NCBI RefSeq assembly: GCF_012113595.1 | Contig: NZ_CP050831.1 | Coordinates: forward strand, 3,658,001 to 3,722,000 | Reading direction: 5' to 3' | Length of the DNA: 64,000 nucleotides | DNA from: Bacteroides faecium | GTDB lineage: Bacteria; Bacteroidota; Bacteroidia; Bacteroidales; Bacteroidaceae | Notes under the pieces: model-generated | What the model saw: the letters and a program-made list of their open reading frames with translations, nothing else | Told to the model about the DNA's origin: nothing | The model's database searches: none | In this document: piece after piece, positions 24,066 through 33,900 of the stretch | Numbering within the stretch: the stretch's first letter is position 1 | Layout: each line of letters starts with the position of its first letter | Translations under genes and position numbers: made by a program

Positions 24066-24521
24066 TTATTGATTTAAAATCTGTGAGGCATGTTCTTTGG
24101 TTTTCACTTCTTTCGGAGTGATAATCCGTTCTACGATTCCTTCTTCGTTAATCAGGAAAGTAGTGCGGAAAGTACCCATATATGCACGTCCGTACAGTTT
24201 CTTTTCTCCCCATACGCCAAATTCTTCTACCAACTTCTTGTCTGTGTCGGCAATCAGTGTGAAAGGAAGATTGTTTTTCTCTATGAATTTCTGATGCGAC
24301 TTTTCATTGTCTACACTGACACCGATTACTTCATAACCGGCTTTACGCAGGTCGGAATAATTATCGCGCAGATTGCACGCTTGCGCTGTACAACCCGATG
24401 TGCTGTCCTTCGGGTAGAAATACAGCACAATCTTTTTTCCTTTGTAAGCACTCAAACGGATTTCTTCACCTTTTTCATTGATGCCTAATACTTCCGGTGC
24501 TTTATCTCCAACGTTAATCAT
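24066..24521 (-). CDS. bcp: Thioredoxin-dependent thiol peroxidase (Bcp/PrxQ)
   Basis: A 151-residue peroxiredoxin that reduces H2O2 and organic hydroperoxides with electrons from thioredoxin. Peroxidatic Cys44 and resolving Cys49 occur in the PrxQ pattern TSGCTAQACNLRD, preceded by VLYFYPKDS. No signal peptide is present, so it acts in the cytoplasm. It lies 22 nt after the carboxynorspermidine dehydrogenase-like gene and 23 nt before recA. Confidence 0.96.
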   Translation of the reverse strand: MINVGDKAPEVLGINEKGEEIRLSAYKGKKIVLYFYPKDSTSGCTAQACNLRDNYSDLRKAGYEVIGVSVDNEKSHQKFIEKNNLPFTLIADTDKKLVEEFGVWGEKKLYGRAYMGTFRTTFLINEEGIVERIITPKEVKTKEHASQILNQ

Positions 24522-24543
24522 AACTTTCTTTTTAGTGAATGTC

Positions 24544-25737
24544 TTACAATTCCAAATCCCGGTCGATTACTTCATGCCAAGGCAAACCCTGTTTGTTCAG
24601 TTGCTCCATAAACGGATCCGGATTGAACTCCTCTACATTGTTTACACCCGGACGTTTCCATTCTCCTTTGAAGAACATCATAGCTCCGATCATTGCCGGA
24701 ACTCCGGTGGTGTAGCTTACTCCCTGCATACCCGTTTCCTTATATGCTTCCTGATGGCTACAATTATTGTAAACATAGTAAGTGCGCTCTTTTCCGTCTT
24801 TCAGGCCACGGATACGGCAACCGATGGAAGTTTCACCTTCATAGTTCTCACCTAAATCCTGTGGATTAGGCAATACAGCTTTCAAGAATTGCAGAGGTAC
24901 AATCTTCACCCCGTTATAGTCGACTTCATCAATACGAGCCATGCCGATATTCTGAATAACACGTAAGTGGGTTAAATATTCTTGTCCGAAAGTCATCCAG
25001 AAGCGGGCACGTTTGATAGTCGGGAAGTGTTTCACCAATGATTCCAGTTCTTCGTGATAAAGAAGATAGGAGTCACGGGGGCCGATATTCGGATAAGTCA
25101 GGTCTTTATGAATTTCCAACGGGCCGGTGGTTACCCACTTGCCGTTTTCATAATAACGTCCGTTCTGCGTAATTTCGCGGATATTGATTTCCGGATTGAA
25201 GTTAGTGGCAAATGCCTTATGATGATTTCCGGCATTACAGTCTACAATATCCAGGTATTGAATTTCGTCAAAATAATGTTTGGCTGCATAAGCCGTATAG
25301 ATGCCGCTTACTCCCGGGTCGAATCCGCAACCGAGGATAGCTGTCAAACCGGCTTCCTTGAAGCGGTCATGATAAGCCCACTGCCAGCTATATTCAAAAT
25401 GAGCTTCATCCTTCGGCTCATAATTGGCGGTGTCCAGATAGTTCACTCCAGCTTTCAGGCAAGCTTCCATGATGGTCAGGTCTTGGTAAGGAAGAGCGAC
25501 GTTAATCACCATTTCCGGTTTGAAATCGTTGAATAAGGCTACCAGTTCTTCCACATTATCTGCGTCGACTTTGGCCGTCTTTATAGTGGGATTCCCTATT
25601 GCCTCGACAATTTTGTCGCATTTCTCTTTTGTACGGCTGGCAATCATGATATCTGTAAATACATCGGCATTTTGTGCCACTTTGTGCGCAACGACAGTGC
25701 CAACACCGCCTGCACCAATAATAAGAACTCTACCCAT
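24544..25737 (-). CDS. Saccharopine dehydrogenase family protein, probable carboxynorspermidine synthase
   Basis: A 397-residue oxidoreductase. The N-terminal NAD(P) fold shows GAGGVGTVVAHK at residues 8-19. Family motifs VNVALPYQDLTIMEACLKAGVNYLDTA and ILGCGFDPGVSGIYTAYA match carboxynorspermidine dehydrogenase, which condenses a diamine with aspartate semialdehyde and reduces it in the spermidine pathway used by Bacteroides. Discrimination from other saccharopine dehydrogenase relatives rests on length and overall pattern. A -7 box (25788-25795, minus) gives the operon with bcp and recA its likely promoter. Confidence 0.88.
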   Translation of the reverse strand: MGRVLIIGAGGVGTVVAHKVAQNADVFTDIMIASRTKEKCDKIVEAIGNPTIKTAKVDADNVEELVALFNDFKPEMVINVALPYQDLTIMEACLKAGVNYLDTANYEPKDEAHFEYSWQWAYHDRFKEAGLTAILGCGFDPGVSGIYTAYAAKHYFDEIQYLDIVDCNAGNHHKAFATNFNPEINIREITQNGRYYENGKWVTTGPLEIHKDLTYPNIGPRDSYLLYHEELESLVKHFPTIKRARFWMTFGQEYLTHLRVIQNIGMARIDEVDYNGVKIVPLQFLKAVLPNPQDLGENYEGETSIGCRIRGLKDGKERTYYVYNNCSHQEAYKETGMQGVSYTTGVPAMIGAMMFFKGEWKRPGVNNVEEFNPDPFMEQLNKQGLPWHEVIDRDLEL

Positions 25738-25787
25738 TTCTTTAAATTGCGAATTAAAAATTAAGAATATTAGAATTGTTTATGGAG

Positions 25788-25795
25788 CAAATATA
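25788..25795 (-). promoter_or_regulatory. Promoter -7 box of the dehydrogenase-bcp-recA operon
   Basis: The minus strand reads TATATTTG, a full TAnnTTTG match, about 50 nt upstream of the start codon. No convincing -33 TTTG is seen. Confidence 0.45.
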
Positions 25796-25834
25796 CGTGA
25801 TTATTTTCAGATAATCATTCGTCGATACTCCTTT

Positions 25835-27118
25835 TTATTTGTATCGCCGCAAGGTACCGTTTTCAAATTCCAGCGTTTTGCCATTATAGAACCAAGTTTC
25901 AAAACGATTATCTTTTTTCAACTCGATTTCTACCGGGTCGCCAATAGACAAACGGCATTCTTCGGTGCTCATACCTACTTCCAAGTCACCCCGGGAGATG
26001 ATCTGCCAACGCTTTTCGGTAATGCCCGGATATTTCTTCTGTATATCTTCAAATCCGAAAAGGTCTTCGATATAATTATCATTTCTGACGATAACATCAT
26101 ATTTCAAGTCGGCTTCCACTTCATAAATGATTCCACCTTTGTCTTTTAATGACAGGATAGCCAGACTGCCGGACGGAGCCAATTTCATCCCTTCTATTTT
26201 CAAGACCGTATATCGGGGCAAGTGGACACGCGATTCCATCTGTTTGCCTTCAAGGGATATGCTCCTTTGGGCAGCCAATACCTTTTTAGGATAAACGGTC
26301 AGCCCCAGATATTTGTTTTTCAGTCCTTCGATATTATCCGAACTTTTATTGGTAAAGCTGATTGCATTTGGAAAATATTTCATTCTCTTTTCGCCCTGAA
26401 AGTCATTCAAATCCATGCCTGAGTTGGTTCGTGAGAGGGCGACTTCGAGATAGTAAGAATGTCCTTGCGTATCTTTAAATACAATTTTGGCAGGGTATGT
26501 CTGACTACCGACTCCGACAGCGGTAATTGTTGCTTCGGTATTGACAGCAATAGCTACGTCCCGATAGCCGGAATAACTGTTGGCATCGTCCACGCGGGCA
26601 GTTTCGGACTGCACATAGATCGTTTTTCCTATCAACAGATTCTTTGCTGTATCTACATCTTTCAAGTAGACTAATCCGTTAATACATGCGCGGGGATCTT
26701 TCTCGCAGATTTCATCCAGCCGCATATTCTTTATATCATAATAGTACTTTTCTCCTTCACACTCAAAAATGAAACGGGTGGAATAGTGCGTGCTGCTTGC
26801 TATGTTTTGGGATTTTTCCTCAGTTCCGGTGAAAGTGAGGATTTTGTATTTCAGTGAACTGTTGTCCACTCCCTTATCAGTGTCATATTTGGAAAGGGTA
26901 GGCAGAAACATATCCCGTGAGGATGGAGCAAACATGAATTTCATTCCGGGCGTCCATTTACACAAAGGCTGCAACGGGAAGTTGCTTTTGACAAACTGCT
27001 CTTCTTCACTTACGGGAATTTCCCGGGTGGAAGGAGTAGTGACAATATAGTCATTTTGTGCTATGATATGAGACGTACCACAACAGAATAAAATCAGAGA
27101 GAGAGCGATGATTCTCAT
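25835..27118 (-). CDS. Exported protein with BamE/SmpA-like C-terminus
   Basis: A 427-residue protein with a signal peptide (residues 1-20, ending HIIAQ). Most of it is a beta-rich region of unknown family. The last about 60 residues, beginning RGDLEVGMSTEECRLSIGDPVEIE and ending TWFYNGKTLEFENGTLRRYK, read like the small alpha/beta BamE/SmpA fold (GMtkeEv...lGxP...W.Y......F.nG.l). Probably periplasmic. No operon partner is visible. Confidence 0.8.
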   Translation of the reverse strand: MRIIALSLILFCCGTSHIIAQNDYIVTTPSTREIPVSEEEQFVKSNFPLQPLCKWTPGMKFMFAPSSRDMFLPTLSKYDTDKGVDNSSLKYKILTFTGTEEKSQNIASSTHYSTRFIFECEGEKYYYDIKNMRLDEICEKDPRACINGLVYLKDVDTAKNLLIGKTIYVQSETARVDDANSYSGYRDVAIAVNTEATITAVGVGSQTYPAKIVFKDTQGHSYYLEVALSRTNSGMDLNDFQGEKRMKYFPNAISFTNKSSDNIEGLKNKYLGLTVYPKKVLAAQRSISLEGKQMESRVHLPRYTVLKIEGMKLAPSGSLAILSLKDKGGIIYEVEADLKYDVIVRNDNYIEDLFGFEDIQKKYPGITEKRWQIISRGDLEVGMSTEECRLSIGDPVEIELKKDNRFETWFYNGKTLEFENGTLRRYK

Positions 27119-27224
27119 ATTTATTTACTTTTTGTGAACTATGTAAATTGTTCATTTGTTGTACATTCAATGGCAAATGTATATATTTTATATTGTATTG
27201 GGTGTTATTTCCCAATCTTTTTGA

Positions 27225-27232
27225 TATCTTTG
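27225..27232 (+). promoter_or_regulatory. Promoter -7 box of the META-domain gene
   Basis: TATCTTTG matches TAnnTTTG, 31 nt upstream of the start codon at 27263; the best -33 candidate, TTG at 27198-27200, is at a slightly long spacing of 24 bp. Confidence 0.5.
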
Positions 27233-27262
27233 CCCCCAATTTAACTTAAACGTTATAACAAT

Positions 27263-28054
27263 ATGAAGAAAGTATTAGTTTCAATTTGCATTGCCGGTGC
27301 AGCACTTGCAATGTCATCATGCCGTTCGGTTGAGAAGGCAATTCCTTTGTCATCTATCAACGGTGAGTGGAATATTATAGAAGTCAATGGCTCGAAAATA
27401 ACTCCGGGCGAAAGCAGAACCCTTCCTTTCATTACTTTTGATACTGCAACGGGGCGTGTATCCGGTAGTAGCGGATGTAACCGTATGATGGGTAGTTTCG
27501 ATGTAAACGCAAAACCGGGAAGCCTTGAACTCGGCGCTATGGCCGGCACCCGGATGATGTGTCCGGATATGACTACCGAGAGAAATGTATTGAGTGCCCT
27601 TGCACAAGTGAAAGGATATAAGAAAGCCGGCAAAGACAAACTGTATCTTTGCAATGCGTCCAATCGTCCGGTTATAACTTTGGAAAAAAAGGAGGCTGAT
27701 GTGAAATTGTCGGTATTGAACGGAGAATGGAAAGTGAAGGAAGTGAATGGCGAAGCAATTCCTTCCGGTATGGAAAAGCAACCTTTCATCGCTTTTGACG
27801 TGAAGAAAAAGACGATTCACGGTAATGCCGGATGTAACCTGATAAATGGTGGCTTTGAAACCAGTACAAGCAATGCTAAATCAATCTCTTTCCCAGGTGT
27901 GGCAAGCACAATGATGGCTTGTCCCGATATGGAAACAGAAGGCAAGATTCTGAAAGCAATGAATGAGGTGAAATCATTTGATGTATTAGCCGGTGGCGGT
28001 ATCGGTTTGTATGATGCAAACAGTGCATTGGTTCTTGTTTTGGAAAAGAAATAA
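27263..28054 (+). CDS. Lipoprotein with two META domains (HslJ-like)
   Basis: A 263-residue lipoprotein: signal with lipobox MSSC (Cys20), then two tandem META domains (about 30-140 and 148-260). Each repeats the pattern NGEW...EVNG, F(I/T)xFD, SGxxGCNxxxGxF and MMxCPDMxxE. Single-domain relatives include the heat-shock protein HslJ. Proposed roles are envelope stress or folding; no catalytic residues are known. Upstream is a consensus promoter, downstream a perfect terminator. The two domains differ enough to show an old internal duplication. Confidence 0.9.
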   Translation: MKKVLVSICIAGAALAMSSCRSVEKAIPLSSINGEWNIIEVNGSKITPGESRTLPFITFDTATGRVSGSSGCNRMMGSFDVNAKPGSLELGAMAGTRMMCPDMTTERNVLSALAQVKGYKKAGKDKLYLCNASNRPVITLEKKEADVKLSVLNGEWKVKEVNGEAIPSGMEKQPFIAFDVKKKTIHGNAGCNLINGGFETSTSNAKSISFPGVASTMMACPDMETEGKILKAMNEVKSFDVLAGGGIGLYDANSALVLVLEKK

Positions 28055-28080
28055 ATAAGAGTAATCTATATATAATAAGG

Positions 28081-28121
28081 TATGCCTATGTCGCACATGA
28101 CGACATAGGCATATTTTTTTT
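28081..28121 (+). terminator. Terminator of the META-domain gene
   Basis: TATGCCTATGTCG pairs perfectly with CGACATAGGCATA around a 7-nt loop and is followed by a run of eight T. Confidence 0.93.
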
Positions 28122-28261
28122 CCGGCATTGAACCAGAGCCGCCTGCATTTGTTTAATGAAGCAGTTACTGATTAGGTCCGGGTGTGACTATGTCAGCAGT
28201 GTTTATTTATTAAAACTGTCTTTTTGGCAGATATTATGTCATGCATTCGTATAATTTCTTT

Positions 28262-28278
28262 TTGGCACACGGTTTGCT
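28262..28278 (+). promoter_or_regulatory. Sigma-54-type -24/-12 promoter upstream of dnaK
   Basis: TTGGCACACGGTTTGCT contains TGGCAC and TTGC with exactly ten bases between GG (28264-28265) and GC (28276-28277). It is a near-perfect RpoN match. Transcription would start near 28289, leaving a leader of about 93 nt with a small CGTCC/GGACG hairpin. No TAnnTTTG promoter is seen between here and dnaK. The rest of 28122-28381 shows nothing else. Confidence 0.65.
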
Positions 28279-28381
28279 TTTTAATAAGCGTCCGTTCGGG
28301 ACGAAACTTCATGAAAGGAGTGGAGAAACAACCGGACAAAAAGAAATCATTGAATAATAATAAATAAAAAAAATAACGATC

Positions 28382-30298
28382 ATGGGAAAAATTATTGGTA
28401 TTGACTTAGGAACAACAAACTCTTGTGTTGCCGTATTTGAAGGTAACGAACCGGTAGTAATTGCAAACAGCGAAGGTAAACGTACAACTCCTTCGGTAGT
28501 TGCTTTTGTGGATGGTGGCGAACGTAAAGTAGGTGATCCTGCTAAACGTCAGGCTATTACCAATCCGACACGTACAATTTTCTCTATCAAACGTTTCATG
28601 GGTGAAAATTGGGATCAGGTACAAAAAGAAGTTGCCCGCGTTCCTTATAAAGTAGTGAAAGGTGAAAACAACACTCCGCGTGTTGACATCGACGGACGCT
28701 TGTACACTCCGCAGGAAATTTCTGCAATGATTCTTCAGAAGATGAAGAAGACTGCCGAAGATTATCTGGGACAGGAAGTGACGGAAGCAGTCATCACCGT
28801 TCCTGCATATTTCTCTGACTCTCAGCGTCAGGCTACAAAAGAAGCCGGACAGATTGCCGGTCTGGAAGTAAAACGTATTGTAAACGAACCGACAGCCGCT
28901 GCTCTTGCTTACGGTCTGGATAAGGCTCACAAAGATATGAAGATTGCTGTATTCGACCTTGGTGGTGGTACATTTGATATTTCTATCCTCGAATTTGGTG
29001 GTGGCGTATTCGAAGTGCTTTCTACAAACGGTGATACTCACCTTGGTGGTGACGACTTCGACCAGGTAATCATCAACTGGTTGGCAGAAGAATTCAAGAA
29101 TGACGAAGGTGCTGACCTGACTCAGGATCCGATGGCTTTGCAACGTCTGAAAGAAGCTGCTGAAAAAGCTAAGATTGAGTTGTCTTCTTCTACAAGCACA
29201 GAAATCAACTTGCCGTATATCATGCCGGTAAACGGTGTGCCCAAGCACTTGGTGAAGACTCTGACTCGTGCTAAATTCGAATCTCTGGCTCACGGATTGA
29301 TTCAGGCTTGTCTTGAGCCGTGTAAGAAGGCAATGAGTGATGCTGGTTTGAACAATGCTGATATTGACGAAGTAATCCTTGTAGGTGGTTCTTCACGTAT
29401 TCCGGCTGTACAGAAATTAGTGGAAGATTTCTTCGGTAAAGCTCCTTCTAAGGGTGTGAATCCGGATGAAGTAGTAGCTATCGGTGCTGCTGTGCAGGGT
29501 GCTGTTTTGACAGACGAAATCAAGGGCGTAGTATTGTTGGATGTTACTCCGTTGTCAATGGGTATTGAAACACTGGGTGGTGTAATGACTAAGTTGATTG
29601 ACGCTAACACTACCATTCCGGCTCGTAAGAGTGAAACTTTCTCTACTGCTGCCGATAACCAGAGTGAGGTTACTATCCATGTATTGCAGGGAGAACGTCC
29701 GATGGCTGCTCAGAACAAATCAATCGGTCAGTTCAACTTGTCAGGTATTGCTCCGGCTCGTCGTGGTGTTCCTCAGATTGAGGTTACATTCGATATTGAT
29801 GCTAACGGTATCTTGAAAGTGTCTGCAAAAGATAAGGCTACCGGTAAAGAACAAGCTATCCGTATCGAAGCTTCCAGCGGTTTGAGCAAGGAAGAAATCG
29901 AAAAGATGAAAGCTGAAGCTGAAGCTAATGCAGAAGCAGACAAGAAAGAACGTGAAAAGATTGATAAGTTGAATCAAGCTGACAGCGTAATCTTCCAGAC
30001 TGAAAATCAGTTGAAAGAATTAGGCGATAAGTTGTCTGCTGACAAGAAAGCTCCGATTGAAGCTGCTCTGCAGAAACTGAAAGACGCTCACAAGGCTCAG
30101 GATTTGGCTGCTATCGATACTGCTATGGCAGAAGTAAATACAGCTTTCCAGGCTGCAAGTGCTGAAATGTATGCTCAAGGCGGTGGTGCTCAAGGTGGTG
30201 CACAGGCTGGTCCTGATATGAACGGTGGTGCTGGTCAACAAGACAATAGCAAGCACGGAGATAACGTTCAGGATGCTGACTTTGAGGAAGTGAAGTAA
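28382..30298 (+). CDS. dnaK: Chaperone DnaK (Hsp70)
   Basis: ATP-dependent protein-folding chaperone of the cytoplasm; 638 residues. ATPase domain (1-385) shows IGIDLGTTNSCVAV, VFDLGGGTFDISI and VGGSSRIPAV; the interdomain linker GVVLLDVTPLSMGIETLGG and substrate-binding domain follow; the C-terminal lid ends in a Gly/Ala/Gln-rich tail and the final motif DADFEEVK. It stands alone, without dnaJ or grpE nearby. Upstream lies a sigma-54-type promoter match rather than a housekeeping box, and a strong terminator follows. Confidence 0.98.
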   Translation: MGKIIGIDLGTTNSCVAVFEGNEPVVIANSEGKRTTPSVVAFVDGGERKVGDPAKRQAITNPTRTIFSIKRFMGENWDQVQKEVARVPYKVVKGENNTPRVDIDGRLYTPQEISAMILQKMKKTAEDYLGQEVTEAVITVPAYFSDSQRQATKEAGQIAGLEVKRIVNEPTAAALAYGLDKAHKDMKIAVFDLGGGTFDISILEFGGGVFEVLSTNGDTHLGGDDFDQVIINWLAEEFKNDEGADLTQDPMALQRLKEAAEKAKIELSSSTSTEINLPYIMPVNGVPKHLVKTLTRAKFESLAHGLIQACLEPCKKAMSDAGLNNADIDEVILVGGSSRIPAVQKLVEDFFGKAPSKGVNPDEVVAIGAAVQGAVLTDEIKGVVLLDVTPLSMGIETLGGVMTKLIDANTTIPARKSETFSTAADNQSEVTIHVLQGERPMAAQNKSIGQFNLSGIAPARRGVPQIEVTFDIDANGILKVSAKDKATGKEQAIRIEASSGLSKEEIEKMKAEAEANAEADKKEREKIDKLNQADSVIFQTENQLKELGDKLSADKKAPIEAALQKLKDAHKAQDLAAIDTAMAEVNTAFQAASAEMYAQGGGAQGGAQAGPDMNGGAGQQDNSKHGDNVQDADFEEVK

Positions 30299-30329
30299 AG
30301 ATCTAAATAAACAAGTAGTATATAATAGT

Positions 30330-30359
30330 AAGAGGGTACCCGGTTTCGGATACCCTCTT
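30330..30359 (+). terminator. Terminator of dnaK
   Basis: AAGAGGGTA pairs with TACCCTCTT around a CG-rich centre that adds further pairs (CCG/CGG). A short mixed T-rich tail follows. Beyond it, to 30590, no gene is seen. Confidence 0.8.
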
Positions 30360-30590
30360 GCTTCTTTATATAATTCTACTATTTGAAAGATGTTTTTTAG
30401 ATATAGCCCGATATTATAAACAATATGCCATAGTCTTCTGGGCTGTTCGGATGGTTTTATCTTTATATATTGCTTGTGTGTCGTAATCTTTCCTTTCCAG
30501 AATAAATTGTTAGGAACGAGTTGCTTTATCTCTTATTTCAAATTGCTTTGCTATACAATTACAAGATTGTTAACTATAAACTTACTCTAT

Positions 30591-30968
30591 CTATTTTAAT
30601 ATTGGAAGAATCTGTAAATCAGCTGGTAACCATTTTACATTATCTAATTCTTCTTTTGAAAGCCAACATGCAGCTTTATGCTCGTTTAGATTCCAAACAT
30701 CTGTTAGGAGAGAGCAAAAATAGCAATGCATTGTAAGGTGGAATGAGGGGTAGTCATATTCCACGGTACATAGAAAATTATTCACACTTATATCCGCTGA
30801 GAGCTCTTCACGAATTTCACGTACCAATGCATTCTTGGGAGTTTCTGTACCTTCTATTTTTCCGCCAGGAAATTCCCACCAATCTTTCCATTCTCCATAT
30901 CCTCTTTGAGTGGCAAGAATTTTATCTCCCTTAGAGATGATGGCAGCAACAACTTCTATTTTCTTCAT
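30591..30968 (-). CDS. Nudix (MutT-type) pyrophosphohydrolase
   Basis: A 125-residue Nudix hydrolase. The Nudix box occupies residues 35-57, with GGKIEGTE, REIREEL and the correct spacing of catalytic Glu residues. The WWEFPGG lead-in is typical of MutT-like enzymes that clean oxidised (deoxy)nucleoside triphosphates. The gene starts five nt after the stop of the PLD-helicase gene, so it is the second gene of that operon; its substrate here may be tied to the partner rather than general housekeeping. Confidence 0.92.
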   Translation of the reverse strand: MKKIEVVAAIISKGDKILATQRGYGEWKDWWEFPGGKIEGTETPKNALVREIREELSADISVNNFLCTVEYDYPSFHLTMHCYFCSLLTDVWNLNEHKAACWLSKEELDNVKWLPADLQILPILK

Positions 30969-30973
30969 AATAT

Positions 30974-33900
30974 TTATATAATTTCCTTCATTCTTGCAAA
31001 ATGCATTACACAGCCAGGAATTGGTTCAATCATATTCCAAACTATTTGCATCTGCTTTCGAGTACCTAAGTTTTTGTACTCCCATTTTTTCAGTGTAACA
31101 CGTCCCAAATAGACATACCCCATTGTGCGTGATTTGTCTTCCATAAAGTTTTTCTGTTCGCGAACAAACAAAAGCATTGTTTGCGTTTGGTTGATATATG
31201 CTTTTCCTTCATTGGACTCTGGTTTTACACGATTCTGTGTATCCCATTGAAACAGGTAGGGAGAAAGTGCTTTGTCGTCATAATCTGTTGTAGATCCTTC
31301 TTCGCGATTTTTAATAATATCGACAAACATTGCTTCTAGTTTCAATTCCTTGTTACGTTCTACTCCTTCGCGAGATGGAGATTTTCTTTCAATTGTAGAC
31401 GTTCCTATGGCTACTTGAATTTGAGCTTTTGTATATACTCCATGTAATTTTAATGGGAAATTAGGCAACATTGAATTATCCGATTTTTCATATGCCTTGT
31501 TTCTTTGAAGTAACAGTATTATTATTTCTTTAAGTTCTATACAGAAATAATGGTCGGCTGCAAATTCATCCACCATTTTCTGAAGATTGTCAAAATATCC
31601 TGCATTTTCAAATAAATCATAATAGAACATCAATAGACGTTTTTGGTCGACAGGAGTCAGCATATCTACCTTTATCTTAAAATCTTTCTGCACCAGATCC
31701 TTAATAAAACTTAGATAGCTATACGAATCTGTAGCTAACCATTTACGAAGTACAGCACGGCGTAGTTCTGTATTGAATCGGGACTGTTGATGTTCTATTC
31801 CAGTTTCATACAAAAGTTGGTTCCATGTCCTGTCACGATATAATTTATTTAAGGGAATCTGATATATCCTGACAAAATTGGTAAGCGTAAGTGGTACAGA
31901 ATGATGTCTCTCAAAATTTTGTACTAATGAAATGATATGTTGTGTAGTAAATCGTTTTATTGCCCCCTTGATGTTTCTTATAATATACTCCTTGGCCTTT
32001 AGTTCAAGTGTAATTTTACATCCCAAGGGTAAGTGAGGACAGTTGCGTTCCATTTCTTCCTCCACACTCATTGATGTTCGCCCGATTATTGCACGCATAC
32101 GGTCTGTATAATTAAATTCAGTACGACAGTTTCCAACATAATCAAAAATATCCACATGAGTTTTTTTCTCTGCCTTACGTAGACCACGTCCGAACTGCTG
32201 AATAAACACGGTGAGACTCTCTGTTGGACGAAGGAATAAAATGGTATCTACTTCGGGAATATCTACTCCCTCATTGAACATATCCACTACAAACAAGTAG
32301 TTGATCTCTTTGTTCCTTAATTTCCTGTATAATATTGCACGCATCTGAGCATTTTCGCTAGTCAGTACATCTGCTTTCAATCCACATAGCGTAAATTTTG
32401 CTTCCATATATTTGGCATGTTCCTGGTCAACACAGAAGCATAATGCCCTAACGTTACTGATATTGGATTTAGTTAGGTATGTTTCTAAAGATCTCAATAT
32501 AACACCGGTACGAGCATCATTATATGTATATATACGTGAGAGTTCTGATGCCACATATTGCCCTCTGTTCCATGTCACTTCAGAATAGTCCACCGAATCT
32601 GTTATTCCGTAATAATGAAACGGGGCTAATAGTCCCTTATTCAAAGCATCGTCAAGGCGAATCTCCGCAGATATGGTTCCATCAAAGTCTTGTGTAATGT
32701 CATAACCATCCATTCGCTCTGGTGTTGCAGTCAAACCTAAGAGTATCTTTGGTTTGAAATAATCTATAATTTTTCGATAAGACCCTGCAGCCACGTGGTG
32801 CACCTCGTCAATGACAATATAGTCATAATAGTCTTCTGGTAGATGCAAATCATTCAAACGATTGTTTAACGTGTCCTTGGAAGCAAACACATGTTCATAA
32901 TTGGCTGGTTCTTTGCCTCCATACCATTTCTCACCAAAGTTGTAATCACAAAGTACTTGTTGAAATGTCCGTAGACTTTGTCTTAGGATTTCTTCACGAT
33001 GGGCTACAAACAACAAACGTGCCCGTTCGTGGCTATTAGCAAATATCTTATAATCGCTCGCTGCCATCACTGTTTTGCCTGTACCTGTTGCAGCTATTAC
33101 AAGATTTCGCCAGTGCCCTCTCACCTTACGCTCCATCTGTAAGCTTTCCAATATTTCTTGTTGGTAATCAAACGGACGTATCAATTGAAGTATATTAAAG
33201 TCAATTTCGTTATCCGAATTTTCGTCAAGGGCAGCTTTTAGTCGTATGTCATCTTCGCCGTTTACAAAAGTCTCATAGCCTTCAGCCCACCATGAAGCAT
33301 CAAAAGCTCCTATAATGGTTTTCATCATACGAGGTTGTTCCATTTGAGTCACTTTAACGTTCCACTCAGCACCCGTATCAAGAGCCTGCTCAGACATATT
33401 TGACGAGCCTATATAAGCTGTGTTGAAACCAGTTTCACGCAGAAAAACATAAGCTTTTGCATGTAGGCGCTCTGATGTTTCGTCGTAAGTTATTTTGATT
33501 TCAGTATTTTTTAGGGCTGCTAATTGCTTTATTGCTTCAAAATCAGTAGCTTTCATGTAAGTAGTAGTTATTATTTTTAGCAAGCCTCCTCTGTTGGTAA
33601 ATTCCTTCAGTTGTGGTAGCAGTAATGCAAGACCACGTTTTTTGATGAACGATACCATTAGGTGGATTTCGTTAGCAGAACATATTTCCTTTTGTAGTTC
33701 TGTATACAATTTGACGCCTTTGCCAGTAAACAGTTCTCCATTTATGAACCCCTTAATAGGTATTATTTCTTCTAACCGTTTAGATAAATTTGGATAATCG
33801 GATTGCGTCTTGTCGATAACAGCTGTTAGAATCTTGGCTTGCGCCGACACAAGATTTCCAGATTCCAAATGAAAATCTTTTACCAGTTTGCCGATAATGG

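Noticed and set aside
28406..29293. Long open frame (295 codons) antisense to dnaK
   Set aside because: It mirrors the codon bias of dnaK, has no homology and no promoter; it is a shadow of a strongly biased gene.
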